Positions 51,606 through 61,208 of a stretch of DNA of 64,000 bases are shown here, piece by piece. The translations under genes and the position numbers were made by a program. The notes beneath the pieces were generated by a model. The model saw only the letters and a program-made list of their open reading frames with translations. It did not search any database and was not told the origin of the DNA. The number at the start of each line of letters is the position of its first letter. The first letter of the stretch is position 1. Source of the stretch: Microcoleus sp. EPA2 (GTDB lineage: Bacteria; Cyanobacteriota; Cyanobacteriia; Cyanobacteriales; Microcoleaceae); NCBI GenBank assembly GCA_020882975.1, contig JAHRFD010000001.1, positions 494,388-558,387 on the forward strand, written 5' to 3'.

Positions 51606-52580
51606 TTATTTTTCGGGATTAGATTTCCGATTGGCTTTCTCATTAGATGCTTTTTCAGAAGTTGATTTTTTAGTTGATTTTTCAGAAGCTGCTTTTTCAG
51701 AAGTTGATTTTTCAGTGGCTTCTTTTTCCGAATTTGACTTTTTAGTTGATTTTTCGGTCGATTCTTTTTCACCCGTGGCTGTTGCTGGAGTTGGGGAAGG
51801 CAGAGTTACTGCTGATTCTTGAGCATAGATCAGATATTTCTGATACTCAGCTACTTTTGTCTGAGCTAGTTCATGATGAGGACTTGATGGGGGTACTCTT
51901 CTCATCAAAGAGATGGCTTCTTGCCAGTTATTGGCAACTAAATTCCATTCCTCTTTGGTTTTGGCACCTCGTCCTAATTCTGCTGCTTTTACTGCACTGT
52001 TAACTGCATCTCGAAAAGGATCTGGTAATGTTGCTACAGTGGGTGTTTCTTCTAGATTTTTACCCGCAGTTGCTGCTGGCTCGTTTAAAAGTTTACCAAC
52101 AAAGGCTACGACGGCGATCGCCAATATACCTGTCACCATCCCGACTACTATGAAAGTCGATCGCAGTCTCTTCTCTAATTCTTTCATTTCCGGCTGTGTC
52201 GCCTCCATATTTTTCGCAGTTTCCATATTAGTAACTATTGTATTTGTCAAGGATTTTTCAGGATAATTTTCTTGAGGGATGTTGGGGTCTTCTAAAATAA
52301 ATTCTTGACTCCAATCAGACACAACCTGACCAATTTCTCGACCCTCAACTTTCACCATGCGAATCGAATTTGGCTGCAAATCGGTTAATTGCTTTCGGAC
52401 AAATTCTACTGATTTATCTGGTGCAGGTACGGGCGAAGCATCCAGAAATACTTCCAAATAATCGCCGTTGAGATTAACTGTCACTGTGATGTCTTCAGAT
52501 TGTAACTGACTCTGGAGCCAAGAGGCGATCGCCTGTGGATTTCCCTGTTTTGCAAGTTCCTGAAAATTAAGCTCTGTCAT
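51606..52580 (-). CDS. Membrane protein with Lys/Ser/Glu repeat tail, function unknown
   Basis: I do not recognise this 324-residue protein. The N-terminal roughly 110 residues look like a small soluble domain (LAKQGNPQAIASWLQSQLQS, VTVNLNGDYLEVFLDAS). One membrane helix follows (STFIVVGMVTGILAIAVVAF, about 150-170), then a helical domain (EEWNLVANNWQEAISLMRRV) that resembles domains seen in other cyanobacterial membrane proteins. The C-terminal 60 residues are repeats of SEKSTKKS-type units encoded by an 18-24 bp tandem pattern (51625-51760). The ATG at 52580 is preferred over an upstream in-frame start at 52625. The repeat tail probably varies in length between strains. Confidence 0.78.
   Translation of the reverse strand: MTELNFQELAKQGNPQAIASWLQSQLQSEDITVTVNLNGDYLEVFLDASPVPAPDKSVEFVRKQLTDLQPNSIRMVKVEGREIGQVVSDWSQEFILEDPNIPQENYPEKSLTNTIVTNMETAKNMEATQPEMKELEKRLRSTFIVVGMVTGILAIAVVAFVGKLLNEPAATAGKNLEETPTVATLPDPFRDAVNSAVKAAELGRGAKTKEEWNLVANNWQEAISLMRRVPPSSPHHELAQTKVAEYQKYLIYAQESAVTLPSPTPATATGEKESTEKSTKKSNSEKEATEKSTSEKAASEKSTKKSTSEKASNEKANRKSNPEK
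51625..51760 (-). repeat. Tandem coding repeat (SEKST/KKS units)
   Basis: TTTTTCAGAAGTTGATTTTT-type units are repeated with small changes, giving the Lys/Ser/Glu-rich tail of the membrane protein. Confidence 0.75.
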
Positions 52581-53222
52581 AGCTGAACACCTGAATTTTT
52601 GGATAATTGATTCGCTATCGATCAATTTATTTTCGGGATTACTTTCATCCCGTAACTTATCCCGTAAACGGATAGACTTAGGGACTTCCCCTTCCTATAT
52701 GTGAAAATTTTTGTTGATGTTAAAGCACAATAATTGAAATTTTACAACAGTATAATCCAGAAGTGTCGAAACTAGCGAGATCGATTGGGAATTTAGAAGT
52801 CAAGGATTGGGGATGGGAGTTTTGAAGCTAGGGAGTCTAAGGATCGATCCGGTGGCTTTCCGATATTTCCCTATCTTGGTAGATTTTTCCCTCTCCTATG
52901 GAACCCAACAGGACAGTGGTTGTGCGCTGCCAAGCTGCTTCAGCCACTGAGGCTGGGTTGTCGCTGACATCCGTCGATAAAAAATATCGCCGGAAGGAAT
53001 TTTCCCTTTCAGATTGGAGATTAAAAAATTGTGTCCTCGCAGTACAATTGACCGATGGCTAGCGATCGGTGAGCAACGGCTAAAAAAAACAGCAGATCCA
53101 GAACCCCTAATTCTGAAACAAGTCGGAGAGAGGAGAGGGCGATCGGATTTGATGTTTAATTAGAGCGACCTACTTATCATCAGCCAAAATGTTTAACACA
53201 TACTAGATTAATCGATCGCAAA
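52581..53222. other. Long divergent intergenic region
   Basis: It lies between the repeat-tailed protein (-) and glmU (+). It holds CAGCCACTGAGGCTG and GATGGCTAGCGATCGGTGAG patches but no ORF or RNA that I can support. Promoters of both genes must be here. Confidence 0.45.
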
Positions 53223-54602
53223 ATGATAGCAATAGCAATCTTAGCGGCTGGACGTGGCACGCGCATGAAATCCGACTTGCCCAAAGTTTTACAAGAATTG
53301 GGCGGTCGAACTCTAGTTGAACGAGTCCTCAACAGTTGTCAAGAAATTGAAATTTCCCGGCGACTGGTCATCGTCGGTTATCGCAGCGAACTGGTTAAAA
53401 AAGCACTCCTGGAAAATCAAGAATTAGAACCGGAAAATGCTAAATTGCCACCCTTAGAATTTGTCGAACAAACTGAACAATTGGGAACTGGTCACGCTAT
53501 TCAACAACTACTGCCTCATTTAGAGGGATTTACGGGAGATTTACTGGTTTTAAATGGGGATGTGCCTTTGTTGCGATCGCAAACTCTCCAGCAATTAGTA
53601 GAAACTCACCAGCAACACCAAAATTCTGCTACTTTGTTAACAGCTAACTTGGCAAATCCTCAAGGATATGGTCGAGTGTTTACAGATAGTCAAAACTTGG
53701 TAACAGAAATTATAGAAGACCGCGATTGCACAACCGCTCAAAAAGAAAATTGCCGGATTAATGCAGGTGTTTATTGTTTTCACTGGCCACATTTGGAAAA
53801 AGTCTTGCCCCAATTGAAGGCAGACAATAACCAACAAGAATATTACCTTACTGATACGGTGAAATACATGGCACCGGTGATGGCGATGGATGTAGCAGAC
53901 GAGCGGGAAATATTGGGCATTAACGATCGCAAACACTTAGCCACACTTGCGGATATTTTGCAAATGCGGATCAAGGACAAGTGGATGGCTGCGGGAGTAA
54001 CCCTGATCGACCCGAATAGCATTACCATCGATGATACCGTAGAGTTGCAGCCGGATGTGATCCTGGAACCACAAACCCATTTACGAGGTAAAACTTCCAT
54101 TGCTAGTGGTAGTCGCATCGGTCCAGGCAGTTTGATTGAAAACAGTCAAATTGGTAAAAATGCAACTGTACTTTATGCCGTAGTTTCTGATAGTATTGTA
54201 TCTGATAATTCAAGGATTGGACCCTACGCACATTTGCGCGGTCATGCAGAAGTTGGCGCGAATTGTCGGGTGGGAAATTTTGTAGAATTGAAAAATACTC
54301 AAATAGGCGATCGCACAAATGTTGCTCACTTATCTTATTTAGGCGACGCGACTTTAGGAGAGAAAGTCAATATCGGTGCGGGGACAATCACCGCCAATTA
54401 TGACGGAGTGAATAAGCACAAAACTCAGATAGGCGATCGGACCAAAACAGGTTCTAATAGTGTCCTGGTCGCACCCATTATTCTGGGTGAAGATGTTACT
54501 GTGGCGGCGGGTTCTGTGGTGACGGAAGATGTGCCCAGTGACTGTTTAGTAGTTGCCCGTTCCCGACAAGTTGTCAAACCTGGCTGGAAGCTCCCAGAAT
54601 AG
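53223..54602 (+). CDS. glmU: Bifunctional GlmU: GlcNAc-1-P uridyltransferase / GlcN-1-P acetyltransferase
   Basis: GlmU makes UDP-GlcNAc for peptidoglycan and lipopolysaccharide. The 459-residue protein has the N-terminal pyrophosphorylase motif [42 protein letters not shown] and RINAGVYCF. The C-terminal left-handed beta-helix has hexapeptide repeats, [20 protein letters not shown] and [20 protein letters not shown], the acetyltransferase site. Both halves are complete. A hairpin follows the stop (about 54696-54725). Confidence 0.96.
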   Translation: MIAIAILAAGRGTRMKSDLPKVLQELGGRTLVERVLNSCQEIEISRRLVIVGYRSELVKKALLENQELEPENAKLPPLEFVEQTEQLGTGHAIQQLLPHLEGFTGDLLVLNGDVPLLRSQTLQQLVETHQQHQNSATLLTANLANPQGYGRVFTDSQNLVTEIIEDRDCTTAQKENCRINAGVYCFHWPHLEKVLPQLKADNNQQEYYLTDTVKYMAPVMAMDVADEREILGINDRKHLATLADILQMRIKDKWMAAGVTLIDPNSITIDDTVELQPDVILEPQTHLRGKTSIASGSRIGPGSLIENSQIGKNATVLYAVVSDSIVSDNSRIGPYAHLRGHAEVGANCRVGNFVELKNTQIGDRTNVAHLSYLGDATLGEKVNIGAGTITANYDGVNKHKTQIGDRTKTGSNSVLVAPIILGEDVTVAAGSVVTEDVPSDCLVVARSRQVVKPGWKLPE

Positions 54603-54959
54603 GCTGAGAAACTGTTACTAAAATTCTACCCAGCTCTCGACAAATTATCCAGATTTTCAACATCTAACACTCACCTTGGCGCTTTGTTCATTGGTCCGGC
54701 TCAGTGTCGCGGTGTCGGACCATTTTACCCTTCGACTACGTGGTGGTAGGCGCGATCGTTGCGTCGAAGGGCCCTTCGACTGGGTTTATGCCATCGTTGC
54801 TCTTGTATTTGAAAAGAACCGAAAGTAAATTAGGCTTTACATAATTGGCACTTACGTGTTAGTATAATTAACTATGTGCGAAAGTGAGAGCGATCGCAAC
54901 CTCTAAGGCTTTTAGATTGGACAATCCCCAATCTCAAATCCTAACTTCAAGATCGATCG
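54603..54959. other. Intergenic region with glmU terminator candidate and a CCTTCGAC palindrome
   Basis: TGGTCCG ... CGGACCATTTT (about 54694-54726) could terminate glmU. CCCTTCGACTACG ... GTCGAAGGGCCCTTCGACTG (about 54728-54784) is a dispersed palindrome. No gene. Confidence 0.5.
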
Positions 54960-55032
54960 GGGGAATTAGCTCAGTTGGTAGAGCGCTGCGATCGCACCGC
55001 AGAGGCCAGCGGTTCAAGTCCGCTATTCTCCA
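54960..55032 (+). tRNA. tRNA-Ala (anticodon CGC)
   Basis: A 73-nt cloverleaf with acceptor GGGGAAT/ATTCTCC containing the G3-U70 wobble pair, the alanine identity element. D arm GCTC/GAGC, anticodon stem CTGCG/CGCAG with loop ATCGCAC, T stem AGCGG/CCGCT with loop TTCAAGT, discriminator A, no CCA. The HIP1 octamer GCGATCGC covers the anticodon. Confidence 0.94.
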
Positions 55033-55100
55033 TAAATTTACCTTTAATATTTCATATTGTTGCTTTTGAGTTGTGGGTGATTCCAGGTACTAGACATTTT

Positions 55101-55142
55101 GTATCGCAACATACAACATCCCTTGGAACCCAGGATTAATAT
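55101..55142 (+). promoter_or_regulatory. NtcA-activated promoter of the urt operon
   Basis: GTATCGCAACATAC is a perfect GTA-N8-TAC site (55101-55114). Exactly 22 bp later comes TAATAT, a TA-N3-T -10 box (55137-55142). This is the canonical NtcA class II promoter geometry, so urea uptake should be induced under nitrogen limitation. The leader is about 145 nt. Confidence 0.85.
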
Positions 55143-55294
55143 AGAGCCGCGATGTGATAGGATTTTTACTCGTCTAACTTATAAAAATTTCGCCCCAAAA
55201 CCCTAGAAATAGGGATATTAAGGGTGCAAATTGTCAAAAATCCCCGCCTTAGCGTCACCGGGAATTGTCAAATATTCAGGAGTAACCAAAAAAA

Positions 55295-56617
55295 ATGACT
55301 AAGCGATTCGATCGGCGGAAGTTTCTTTTATACAGTTCTGCAACTCTCACATCCAGTTTATTTCTAAAAGCTTGTAGAACACCAAGCCCAACAGCAACTC
55401 CCCAAGATTCAGCTTCTCCCACTAGCACACCAGGTTCGCCAGCCAGCAGCGGCAACACCATCAAAGTAGGTATTTTGCACTCATTAAGCGGCACTATGTC
55501 AATTAGTGAAAATAGTGTGGTCGATGCTGAAAAATTAGCAATTGAAGAAATAAATAAAGCTGGTGGTGTCCTCGGAAAACAAATAGAAGCAATAGTAGAA
55601 GACGGCAATTCAGACTGGCCAACTTTTGCAGAAAAAGCCAAAAAATTGATCGATCAAGACAAAGTTGTCACTGTCTTCGGCTGCTGGACTTCCGCCAGTC
55701 GCAAAGCAGTATTGCCAGTCTTTGAAGAAAAAAATCATATGCTGTGGTATCCCGTACAATACGAGGGTCAAGAGTGTTCCAAGAATATCTTCTATACCGG
55801 GGCAGCGCCAAACCAGCAAATCGAACCAGCCGTTGACTGGCTGCTAGAAAATAAAGGCAAAAAATTCTTTTTAGTGGGGTCAGACTACGTTTTTCCGCGC
55901 ACAGCAAATACGATTATCAAAGCACAGCTAGCTGCCAAAGGCGGCGAATTAGTTGGGGAAGATTACATTCCTTTGGGTGGTACAGAAGTAACCCCAATTA
56001 TTACGAAAATCAAGGCTGCTTTACCTGACGGTGGTGTAATTTTTAATTCCCTAAACGGTGACAGCAACGTGGCATTTTTCAAAGGCCTACAGGGTGCAGG
56101 TTTGGGACCGGATAAGTATCCGTCGATGTCGGTCAGTATTGCTGAAGAAGAAGTAAAGGCGATCGGTGTAGAATATCTCAAAGGTCACTATGCAGCCTGG
56201 AATTACTTCATGACTGTGGAATCTCCCGCAAATACAAAATTTGTGGAAGCTTTCAAGGCAAAATACGGCAAAGATAGAGTAACCAATGACCCGATGGAAG
56301 CCGCTTACATCATGGTTTACCTCTGGAAGCAAGCAGTCGAAAAAGCAGGGACAGCAGACGATTTAGACAAAGTGCGGGCGGCAGCTTTGGGTCAAACTTT
56401 TGACGCACCAGGAGGTAAAGTAACCCTGGAGACAAACCATCACCTATCGAAGTTTGTGCGGTTAGGCGAAGTGAGAGAAGACGGTTTGTTTAAGATAGCT
56501 TTTGCTACCCCAGAAGCAGTTAAACCGATTCCTTGGAATCAATTTGTAGCAGAAACTAAAGGCTTTTCCTGCGATTGGTCTGACCCCGCCAAAGGAGGCA
56601 AATTTAAAGCCACCTAA
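55295..56617 (+). CDS. urtA: Urea ABC transporter substrate-binding protein
   Basis: UrtA captures urea (and related short-chain amides) outside the inner membrane for the UrtBCDE transporter. The 440-residue precursor has a Tat-like signal ([16 protein letters not shown]) with lipobox LKAC (Cys27), followed by a Ser/Thr/Pro linker. The periplasmic binding fold has [55 protein letters not shown] and [16 protein letters not shown], all typical of UrtA. An NtcA promoter lies upstream, and STRR and C/G-run repeats separate it from urtB (349 bp), so urtA could be made in excess of the membrane genes. Confidence 0.96.
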   Translation: MTKRFDRRKFLLYSSATLTSSLFLKACRTPSPTATPQDSASPTSTPGSPASSGNTIKVGILHSLSGTMSISENSVVDAEKLAIEEINKAGGVLGKQIEAIVEDGNSDWPTFAEKAKKLIDQDKVVTVFGCWTSASRKAVLPVFEEKNHMLWYPVQYEGQECSKNIFYTGAAPNQQIEPAVDWLLENKGKKFFLVGSDYVFPRTANTIIKAQLAAKGGELVGEDYIPLGGTEVTPIITKIKAALPDGGVIFNSLNGDSNVAFFKGLQGAGLGPDKYPSMSVSIAEEEVKAIGVEYLKGHYAAWNYFMTVESPANTKFVEAFKAKYGKDRVTNDPMEAAYIMVYLWKQAVEKAGTADDLDKVRAAALGQTFDAPGGKVTLETNHHLSKFVRLGEVREDGLFKIAFATPEAVKPIPWNQFVAETKGFSCDWSDPAKGGKFKAT

Positions 56618-56784
56618 GTAGGGAAATCCTAGGGATAGCTTGTGAATTTTACTAATATGTAGGTTTAGTAGCTGCGAGCTATTTGATACAACTTATAGAT
56701 TGACTCTAGGCGATGCACTTTACTTGCGTCGCCCGGTTGTTTCTAACACCTATGCACAGGAAATATAGCCTTTCTCAGTGAGGT

Positions 56785-56890
56785 GGGTAATGGGAACCCC
56801 CCGCCTGCCCCCCCAGGGGGGGAAAGGTATAGGGCATTACTAATTACCTATTACCCATTACCTATTACCCATTACCTATTACCAATTCTC
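56785..56890. repeat. STRR heptamers and C/G-run palindrome between urtA and urtB
   Basis: CCTGCCCCCCCAGGGGGGG (56813-56831) is followed by TTACCTA/TTACCCA heptamers. It is the same heptamer type as at 32462-32525. Confidence 0.75.
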
Positions 56891-56966
56891 GATATGAAAT
56901 AGGTGACATAATTACAAATTACCTCTAAAGCCAAGATTTTATGTGAACAAATAAGAGGAAAACAAA

Positions 56967-58121
56967 ATGGAGATATTAGACGGTTTATTTAACGGGATTA
57001 GCATCGGTGCTGTTTTGCTGATTGCAGCCTTGGGATTAGCCATTATTTTCGGCCTGATGGGCGTGATTAATATGGCTCACGGTGAGTTAATGATGTTGGG
57101 CGCTTACACCACTTTTGTAGTGCAAAATGTCTTCAAAGGTATCGGAGGATTTGCTTTTGAAACCTATATTTTATTTGCCATACCCTTAGCTTTTTTAGTG
57201 GCGGCACTGGTAGGATTAATTCTGGAACGCGGTGTGATTCGCTATCTGTATGGGCGGCCGCTAGAAACTTTACTAGCAACTTGGGGTGTAAGTTTAATTT
57301 TACAGCAGTTTGTCCGCAGCGTCAGTGGGGTGCTGGTAGCTGGGATTGGGGTATTTTGTTTACTGTTTTTTGGCGGTTTGCAGGTACTAAAACGTCGCCC
57401 AGATTTCGAGAGAGTTCGTAACGGAATTATCGCGATTCTTTTGCCTCTTTCTTTGGGTATTTCTTGGGCGGTGAGTGCGTTTTTAGGTGAAACTTACAAA
57501 CTGGCTGTCACTAAACCTTGGTTTGGTGCTCAAAATGTGGATGTGACAGCACCTGGATGGCTGCGGGGTGGCATACCTCTGGGCAATTTTCAGTTGCCCT
57601 ATGCGCGACTTTTTATTATTGTGTTAACGGCGGTTTGTTTGGCGGGAATTTACTTATTTTTGCAAAAATCTGTGTGGGGGCTTCGGATTCGCTCTGTTAC
57701 TCAAAATCGCAGCATGAGTGCTTGTTTGGGGATTCCTACGGAGCAAGTAGATGCGCTGACTTTTGCTTTGGGTTCTGGTTTGGCTGGTGTTGCTGGCTGC
57801 GCGATTAGTTTGCTGGGTTCTGTCGGACCAAATACGGGGCAGAATTATGTGGTTGATACTTTTATGGTTGTGGTTGTGGGCGGTGTGGGTAAGATTGTGG
57901 GGACTGTGGTTGCTGCGATCGCGATCGGCACTGCAAATTACCTGATCGGTTCAGGAACCCTAGCAACAATCTTGACTCCTGTCAAGCCTTTAGCTGATTT
58001 CTTCACTTTTTTTGCCACTACCAGCATGGCAAAAGTAATGGTATTTGCCTTAATTATGGCTTTTCTACAAGTGCGCCCAGGAGGGATTTTTCCACAAAAA
58101 GGACGCACGGTAGAAAATTGA
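56967..58121 (+). CDS. urtB: Urea ABC transporter permease UrtB
   Basis: This inner-membrane permease of the branched-chain amino acid/urea (HAAT) class is 384 residues long. It has many hydrophobic helices beginning with NGISIGAVLLIAALGLAIIF, the motif NMAHGELMMLGAYTTF, RPLETLLATWGVSLILQQ, RIRSVTQNRSMSACLGI and the ATPase-contact region VVVGGVGKIVGTVVAAIAIG. It should pair with UrtC to form the channel. AGAGGAAAAC lies upstream of the ATG. The 29-bp gap to urtC indicates cotranscription. Confidence 0.95.
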   Translation: MEILDGLFNGISIGAVLLIAALGLAIIFGLMGVINMAHGELMMLGAYTTFVVQNVFKGIGGFAFETYILFAIPLAFLVAALVGLILERGVIRYLYGRPLETLLATWGVSLILQQFVRSVSGVLVAGIGVFCLLFFGGLQVLKRRPDFERVRNGIIAILLPLSLGISWAVSAFLGETYKLAVTKPWFGAQNVDVTAPGWLRGGIPLGNFQLPYARLFIIVLTAVCLAGIYLFLQKSVWGLRIRSVTQNRSMSACLGIPTEQVDALTFALGSGLAGVAGCAISLLGSVGPNTGQNYVVDTFMVVVVGGVGKIVGTVVAAIAIGTANYLIGSGTLATILTPVKPLADFFTFFATTSMAKVMVFALIMAFLQVRPGGIFPQKGRTVEN

Positions 58122-58150
58122 AAATTTCCCAATCTTAAAGTTGATTAACC

Positions 58151-59293
58151 ATGAATAATTTAACTAGAAAGGTATGGCTACAAGAAGGGGTGATTGTCGG
58201 GGCGATCGCACTTATACTCATATTACTGATCCCAGGCATACTTCCCGATGTTCGCCTCAACCAATTGGGACGATTTTTAGCCCTAGCAATTGCAGCACTC
58301 GGTATAGATTTAATCTGGGGATACACAGGTTTACTTAGTTTAGGGCATGGCGTATTTTTTGCGATCGGCGGCTACGCATTTGCCATGTACCTAAAACTGC
58401 AAATTCCCCCAACAGCCAGCAGTCAATTGCCAGAATTTATGAACCTATATGGCGTTACCGAACTGCCCTGGTTTTGGCAACCATTTTATTCCTTTCCCTT
58501 CTCAGCACTAGCAGTAATTCTCATCCCAGGCTTACTCGGAGCCATCTTGGGTTACTTAGTATTCCGAAATCGGATTCGAGGCGTTTACTTTTCCATTCTC
58601 ACCCAAGCAGCAACCATCGTATTTTTCAACTTTTTCAACGGCCAACAAAAACTGATTAACGGCACCAACGGTTTAACAGACTTTAAAACCATATTTGGAG
58701 CCATAGTCAATGACCGAGATACCCAATATATTTTCTACATTCTTACCATACTATTTCTAGGAGCAACTTACGGCCTATGTCGCTGGTTGACAACCGGGCG
58801 TTTTGGTCGGCTCCTAATCGCCATTCGCGACGACGAAGTTCGTCTCCGTTTCTCTGGGTACAATCCCACAGGATTTAAAGTTTTAGTATTTGCAATTTCA
58901 GCAGCTATGGCAGGAATTGCCGGCGCATTATATACTGTACAAACCGGAATTATTTCTCCCAAAGCCATGGACATTGCCTTTTCAATTGAAATGGTAATTT
59001 GGGTAGCAGTAGGAGGTCGCGCCACATTATCTGGAGCTCTATTAGGCACCCTCCTCGTCAACTTTGGCAAAAGTTTCTTGAGCGAACAATTCCCCGAAGT
59101 CTGGCTGTTTTTCCAAGGTGCACTATTCTTAATAGTAGTCACAGTCCTGCCCGATGGCTTAGTCGGATGGCTTCAGCAACAAGGCTTTAACCTAATCCGC
59201 AACTTATTCAAAAAACCCAGGTATGTATCTACCTACCCCAGCCTGGAACAAGACCCCGAAGTGCTCCATGAAAAAGAAGAACTTGAACAATGA
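58151..59293 (+). CDS. urtC: Urea ABC transporter permease UrtC
   Basis: This second permease of 380 residues has the LivM-like blocks GIDLIWGYTGLLSLGHGVFF, GVYFSILTQAATIVFFNFFN, RLLIAIRDDEVRLRFSGYNP and WVAVGGRATLSGALLGTLLV. The motif KLINGTNGLTDFKTI is typical of UrtC rather than amino acid permeases. Its cytoplasmic tail is acidic. It is followed after 35 bp by an AIM24-like gene rather than by urtD. Confidence 0.95.
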   Translation: MNNLTRKVWLQEGVIVGAIALILILLIPGILPDVRLNQLGRFLALAIAALGIDLIWGYTGLLSLGHGVFFAIGGYAFAMYLKLQIPPTASSQLPEFMNLYGVTELPWFWQPFYSFPFSALAVILIPGLLGAILGYLVFRNRIRGVYFSILTQAATIVFFNFFNGQQKLINGTNGLTDFKTIFGAIVNDRDTQYIFYILTILFLGATYGLCRWLTTGRFGRLLIAIRDDEVRLRFSGYNPTGFKVLVFAISAAMAGIAGALYTVQTGIISPKAMDIAFSIEMVIWVAVGGRATLSGALLGTLLVNFGKSFLSEQFPEVWLFFQGALFLIVVTVLPDGLVGWLQQQGFNLIRNLFKKPRYVSTYPSLEQDPEVLHEKEELEQ

Positions 59294-59328
59294 TTATGGT
59301 AGAGTTTAGGCAAATTTAGAGGCAAACT

Positions 59329-60048
59329 ATGGCAGATATTATTGACTACAAAATCTACGGCGACGACTTGCAACTAATTGAAATTGAACTTGACCCCCAA
59401 GAAGGTGTTCGGGCTGAAGCTGGAACAATGACATACATGGAAGGCGGCATCGAAATGCAAACTTCTACAGGTGGCTTATTTCAAGGATTTAAACGGATGT
59501 TTACCGGAGCGGGTTTCTTCATCACAACCTTTGTAAACAACGGTAGAAACAAAGCGAGAGTAGCTTTTTCTGCTCCCTATCCTGGTAAAGTAATTCCCCT
59601 CGATTTAAGTAAACTAGGTGGCAAGTTTCTGTGTCAAAAAGACTCGTTTCTGTGCGCAGCCAACGGCATTGAAATTGAGGTGGCATTTACCAAACGACTC
59701 GGAGCCGGTTTCTTTGGCGGAGAAGGCTTTATTTTACAAAAATTGCAGGGTGACGGCCTCGCTTTTGTCCACGCCGGAGGAACCATTGTCGAGAAAAATT
59801 TGGGAGTGGGCGAAGTGTTGCGAGTAGACACTGGTTGTTTAGTAGCTTTTGCGGCCACAGTGGACTACGATATTCAATTTATCGGTGGGTTTAAAAATGC
59901 TTTATTTGGAGGTGAAGGCGTGTTTTTGGCTAAGATGACTGGGCCTGGTAAAGTTTACATTCAAAGTCTGCCACTCTCCAAGTTAGCTGAGCGTATTCTG
60001 GCGGCGGCTCCTACTCCTATTTCGAGCAGTTCTAGCAATTTTACTTGA
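59329..60048 (+). CDS. AIM24 / TIGR00266 family protein inside the urt cluster
   Basis: This 239-residue, beta-rich protein matches the TIGR00266/AIM24 family (tubby-like fold): LIEIELDPQEGVRAEAGTMT, GFKRMFTGAGFFITTF, FLCQKDSFLCAANGIEIEVA, FGGEGFILQKLQGDGLAFVH, LRVDTGCLVAFAATVDYDIQ and FGGEGVFLAKMTGPGKVYIQ. Function in bacteria is unknown. No signal peptide or membrane helix is seen. It is colinear with the urea transporter genes and lies 35 bp after urtC, so it is almost certainly in the same transcript. It separates urtC from urtD, together with a 180-bp repeat region. A role in the transporter is possible but unproven. Confidence 0.9.
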   Translation: MADIIDYKIYGDDLQLIEIELDPQEGVRAEAGTMTYMEGGIEMQTSTGGLFQGFKRMFTGAGFFITTFVNNGRNKARVAFSAPYPGKVIPLDLSKLGGKFLCQKDSFLCAANGIEIEVAFTKRLGAGFFGGEGFILQKLQGDGLAFVHAGGTIVEKNLGVGEVLRVDTGCLVAFAATVDYDIQFIGGFKNALFGGEGVFLAKMTGPGKVYIQSLPLSKLAERILAAAPTPISSSSSNFT

Positions 60049-60074
60049 GACAACAAGAACTTTTTATTTGGTTA

Positions 60075-60225
60075 TCTAGGGTGCGTCATCCCGCAGATTT
60101 TCCGGCTTACTGAGAGACGGTTAAGTGACGCACCTTCTCAGAGAAAATTGGCGATGTGTAAGTAATTCCGCAGATTTTCCGGCTTGCTAGAGACTGTTAA
60201 CTGACGCATTCTACGAGGAAAATAT
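60075..60225. repeat. Degenerate GGTGCGTCA palindromes and 77-bp direct repeat
   Basis: GGTGCGTCA ... TGACGCACC (about 60080-60134) recalls the 75-bp repeat that flanks hicAB. CCGCAGATTTTCCGGCTT recurs with a 77-bp period (60091, 60168). Confidence 0.65.
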
Positions 60226-60228
60226 ACG

Positions 60229-60975
60229 ATGAATGGAAAAGTATTAGAAATCGAAAACTTGACGGTTAGTTTTGATGGCTTCAAGGCAATTAACGGTTTA
60301 ACTTTTAGCATGGATGCGGGGGAATTACGGGTAGTAATTGGGCCCAATGGCGCGGGAAAAACCACTTTTCTCGACGCGATTACCGGGAAGGTGCAGCCCA
60401 CGGAAGGACGGGTACTGTTTAAAGGTCGGAATTTGCGTGGCTTGTCAGAAGATAGCATTTCACGTTTAGGAATTGGTCGTAAGTTTCAGACACCGCGAGT
60501 TTTCCTGAATTTAACACCTCGCGAAAATTTAGAGTTGTCTTGTAACAATAATAAAAATGTCTTTCCCACGCTGTTCAAGCCAGCCCCTGTCGCGGAAAAA
60601 CGCACGGTGGCTGGTTTGTTAGAAACTATTGGTTTAGTGAATAAAGCGGATCTTTCGGCTGGTTTGCTTTCTCATGGCGAAAAGCAGTGGTTAGAAATTG
60701 GAATGTTAGTAGCGCAATCTCCTGACTTGTTGTTGGTAGATGAACCTGTGGCGGGTTTGACTGATGAGGAAACAGCATTAACGGGAGATTTGCTAATTTC
60801 TCTGGCCCAAAGTCACTCCGTTTTAGTGATTGAACATGATATGGAGTTTGTGCGGCAAATTGCTCAAAAGGTAACGGTGCTGCATCAGGGCGCAGTTTTG
60901 TGTGAAGGAACTATGGATGAGGTGCAAAATGACGATCGCGTAATAGAGGTATATTTAGGCAAACCAGAAGAATAG
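60229..60975 (+). CDS. urtD: Urea ABC transporter ATPase UrtD
   Basis: This LivG-like ABC ATPase of 248 residues has Walker A VIGPNGAGKTTFLDAITG, signature-like GLLSHGEKQWLEIGM, Walker B LLLVDEPVAGL and the switch His in VIEHDMEFV. The signature reads LSHGEKQ, common in UrtD and LivG. It should form a heterodimer with UrtE to drive urea import. A 233-bp gap with a tandem repeat separates it from urtE. Confidence 0.95.
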   Translation: MNGKVLEIENLTVSFDGFKAINGLTFSMDAGELRVVIGPNGAGKTTFLDAITGKVQPTEGRVLFKGRNLRGLSEDSISRLGIGRKFQTPRVFLNLTPRENLELSCNNNKNVFPTLFKPAPVAEKRTVAGLLETIGLVNKADLSAGLLSHGEKQWLEIGMLVAQSPDLLLVDEPVAGLTDEETALTGDLLISLAQSHSVLVIEHDMEFVRQIAQKVTVLHQGAVLCEGTMDEVQNDDRVIEVYLGKPEE

Positions 60976-60984
60976 TCCTATCAA

Positions 60985-61166
60985 ATCCTCTCTTCTCTTC
61001 CTTCGCGCCCTTCGCGCCTTCGCGGTTAAATCATTCCAATACAACAGGAATTGATATCATATCAAATTTGGTAGCATCGTCCTATATTAAACACTCTCTT
61101 CTCTTCCTTCGCGCCCTTTGCGCCTTCGCGGTTAAATCATTCCAATACAACAGGAATTGATATCAG
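60985..61166. repeat. Two copies of a 106-bp-period repeat between urtD and urtE
   Basis: CTCTTCCTTCGCGCCC ... CGCGGTTAAATCATTCC ... ATACAACAGGAATTGATATCA occurs twice with a 106-bp period. Related GCGGTTAAATCATTCC units lie near 25970 and, inverted, near 45655. Confidence 0.85.
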
Positions 61167-61208
61167 TTGTCAGTAGCAGCTAACAAATCACAAATAACAA
61201 ATAACCCT

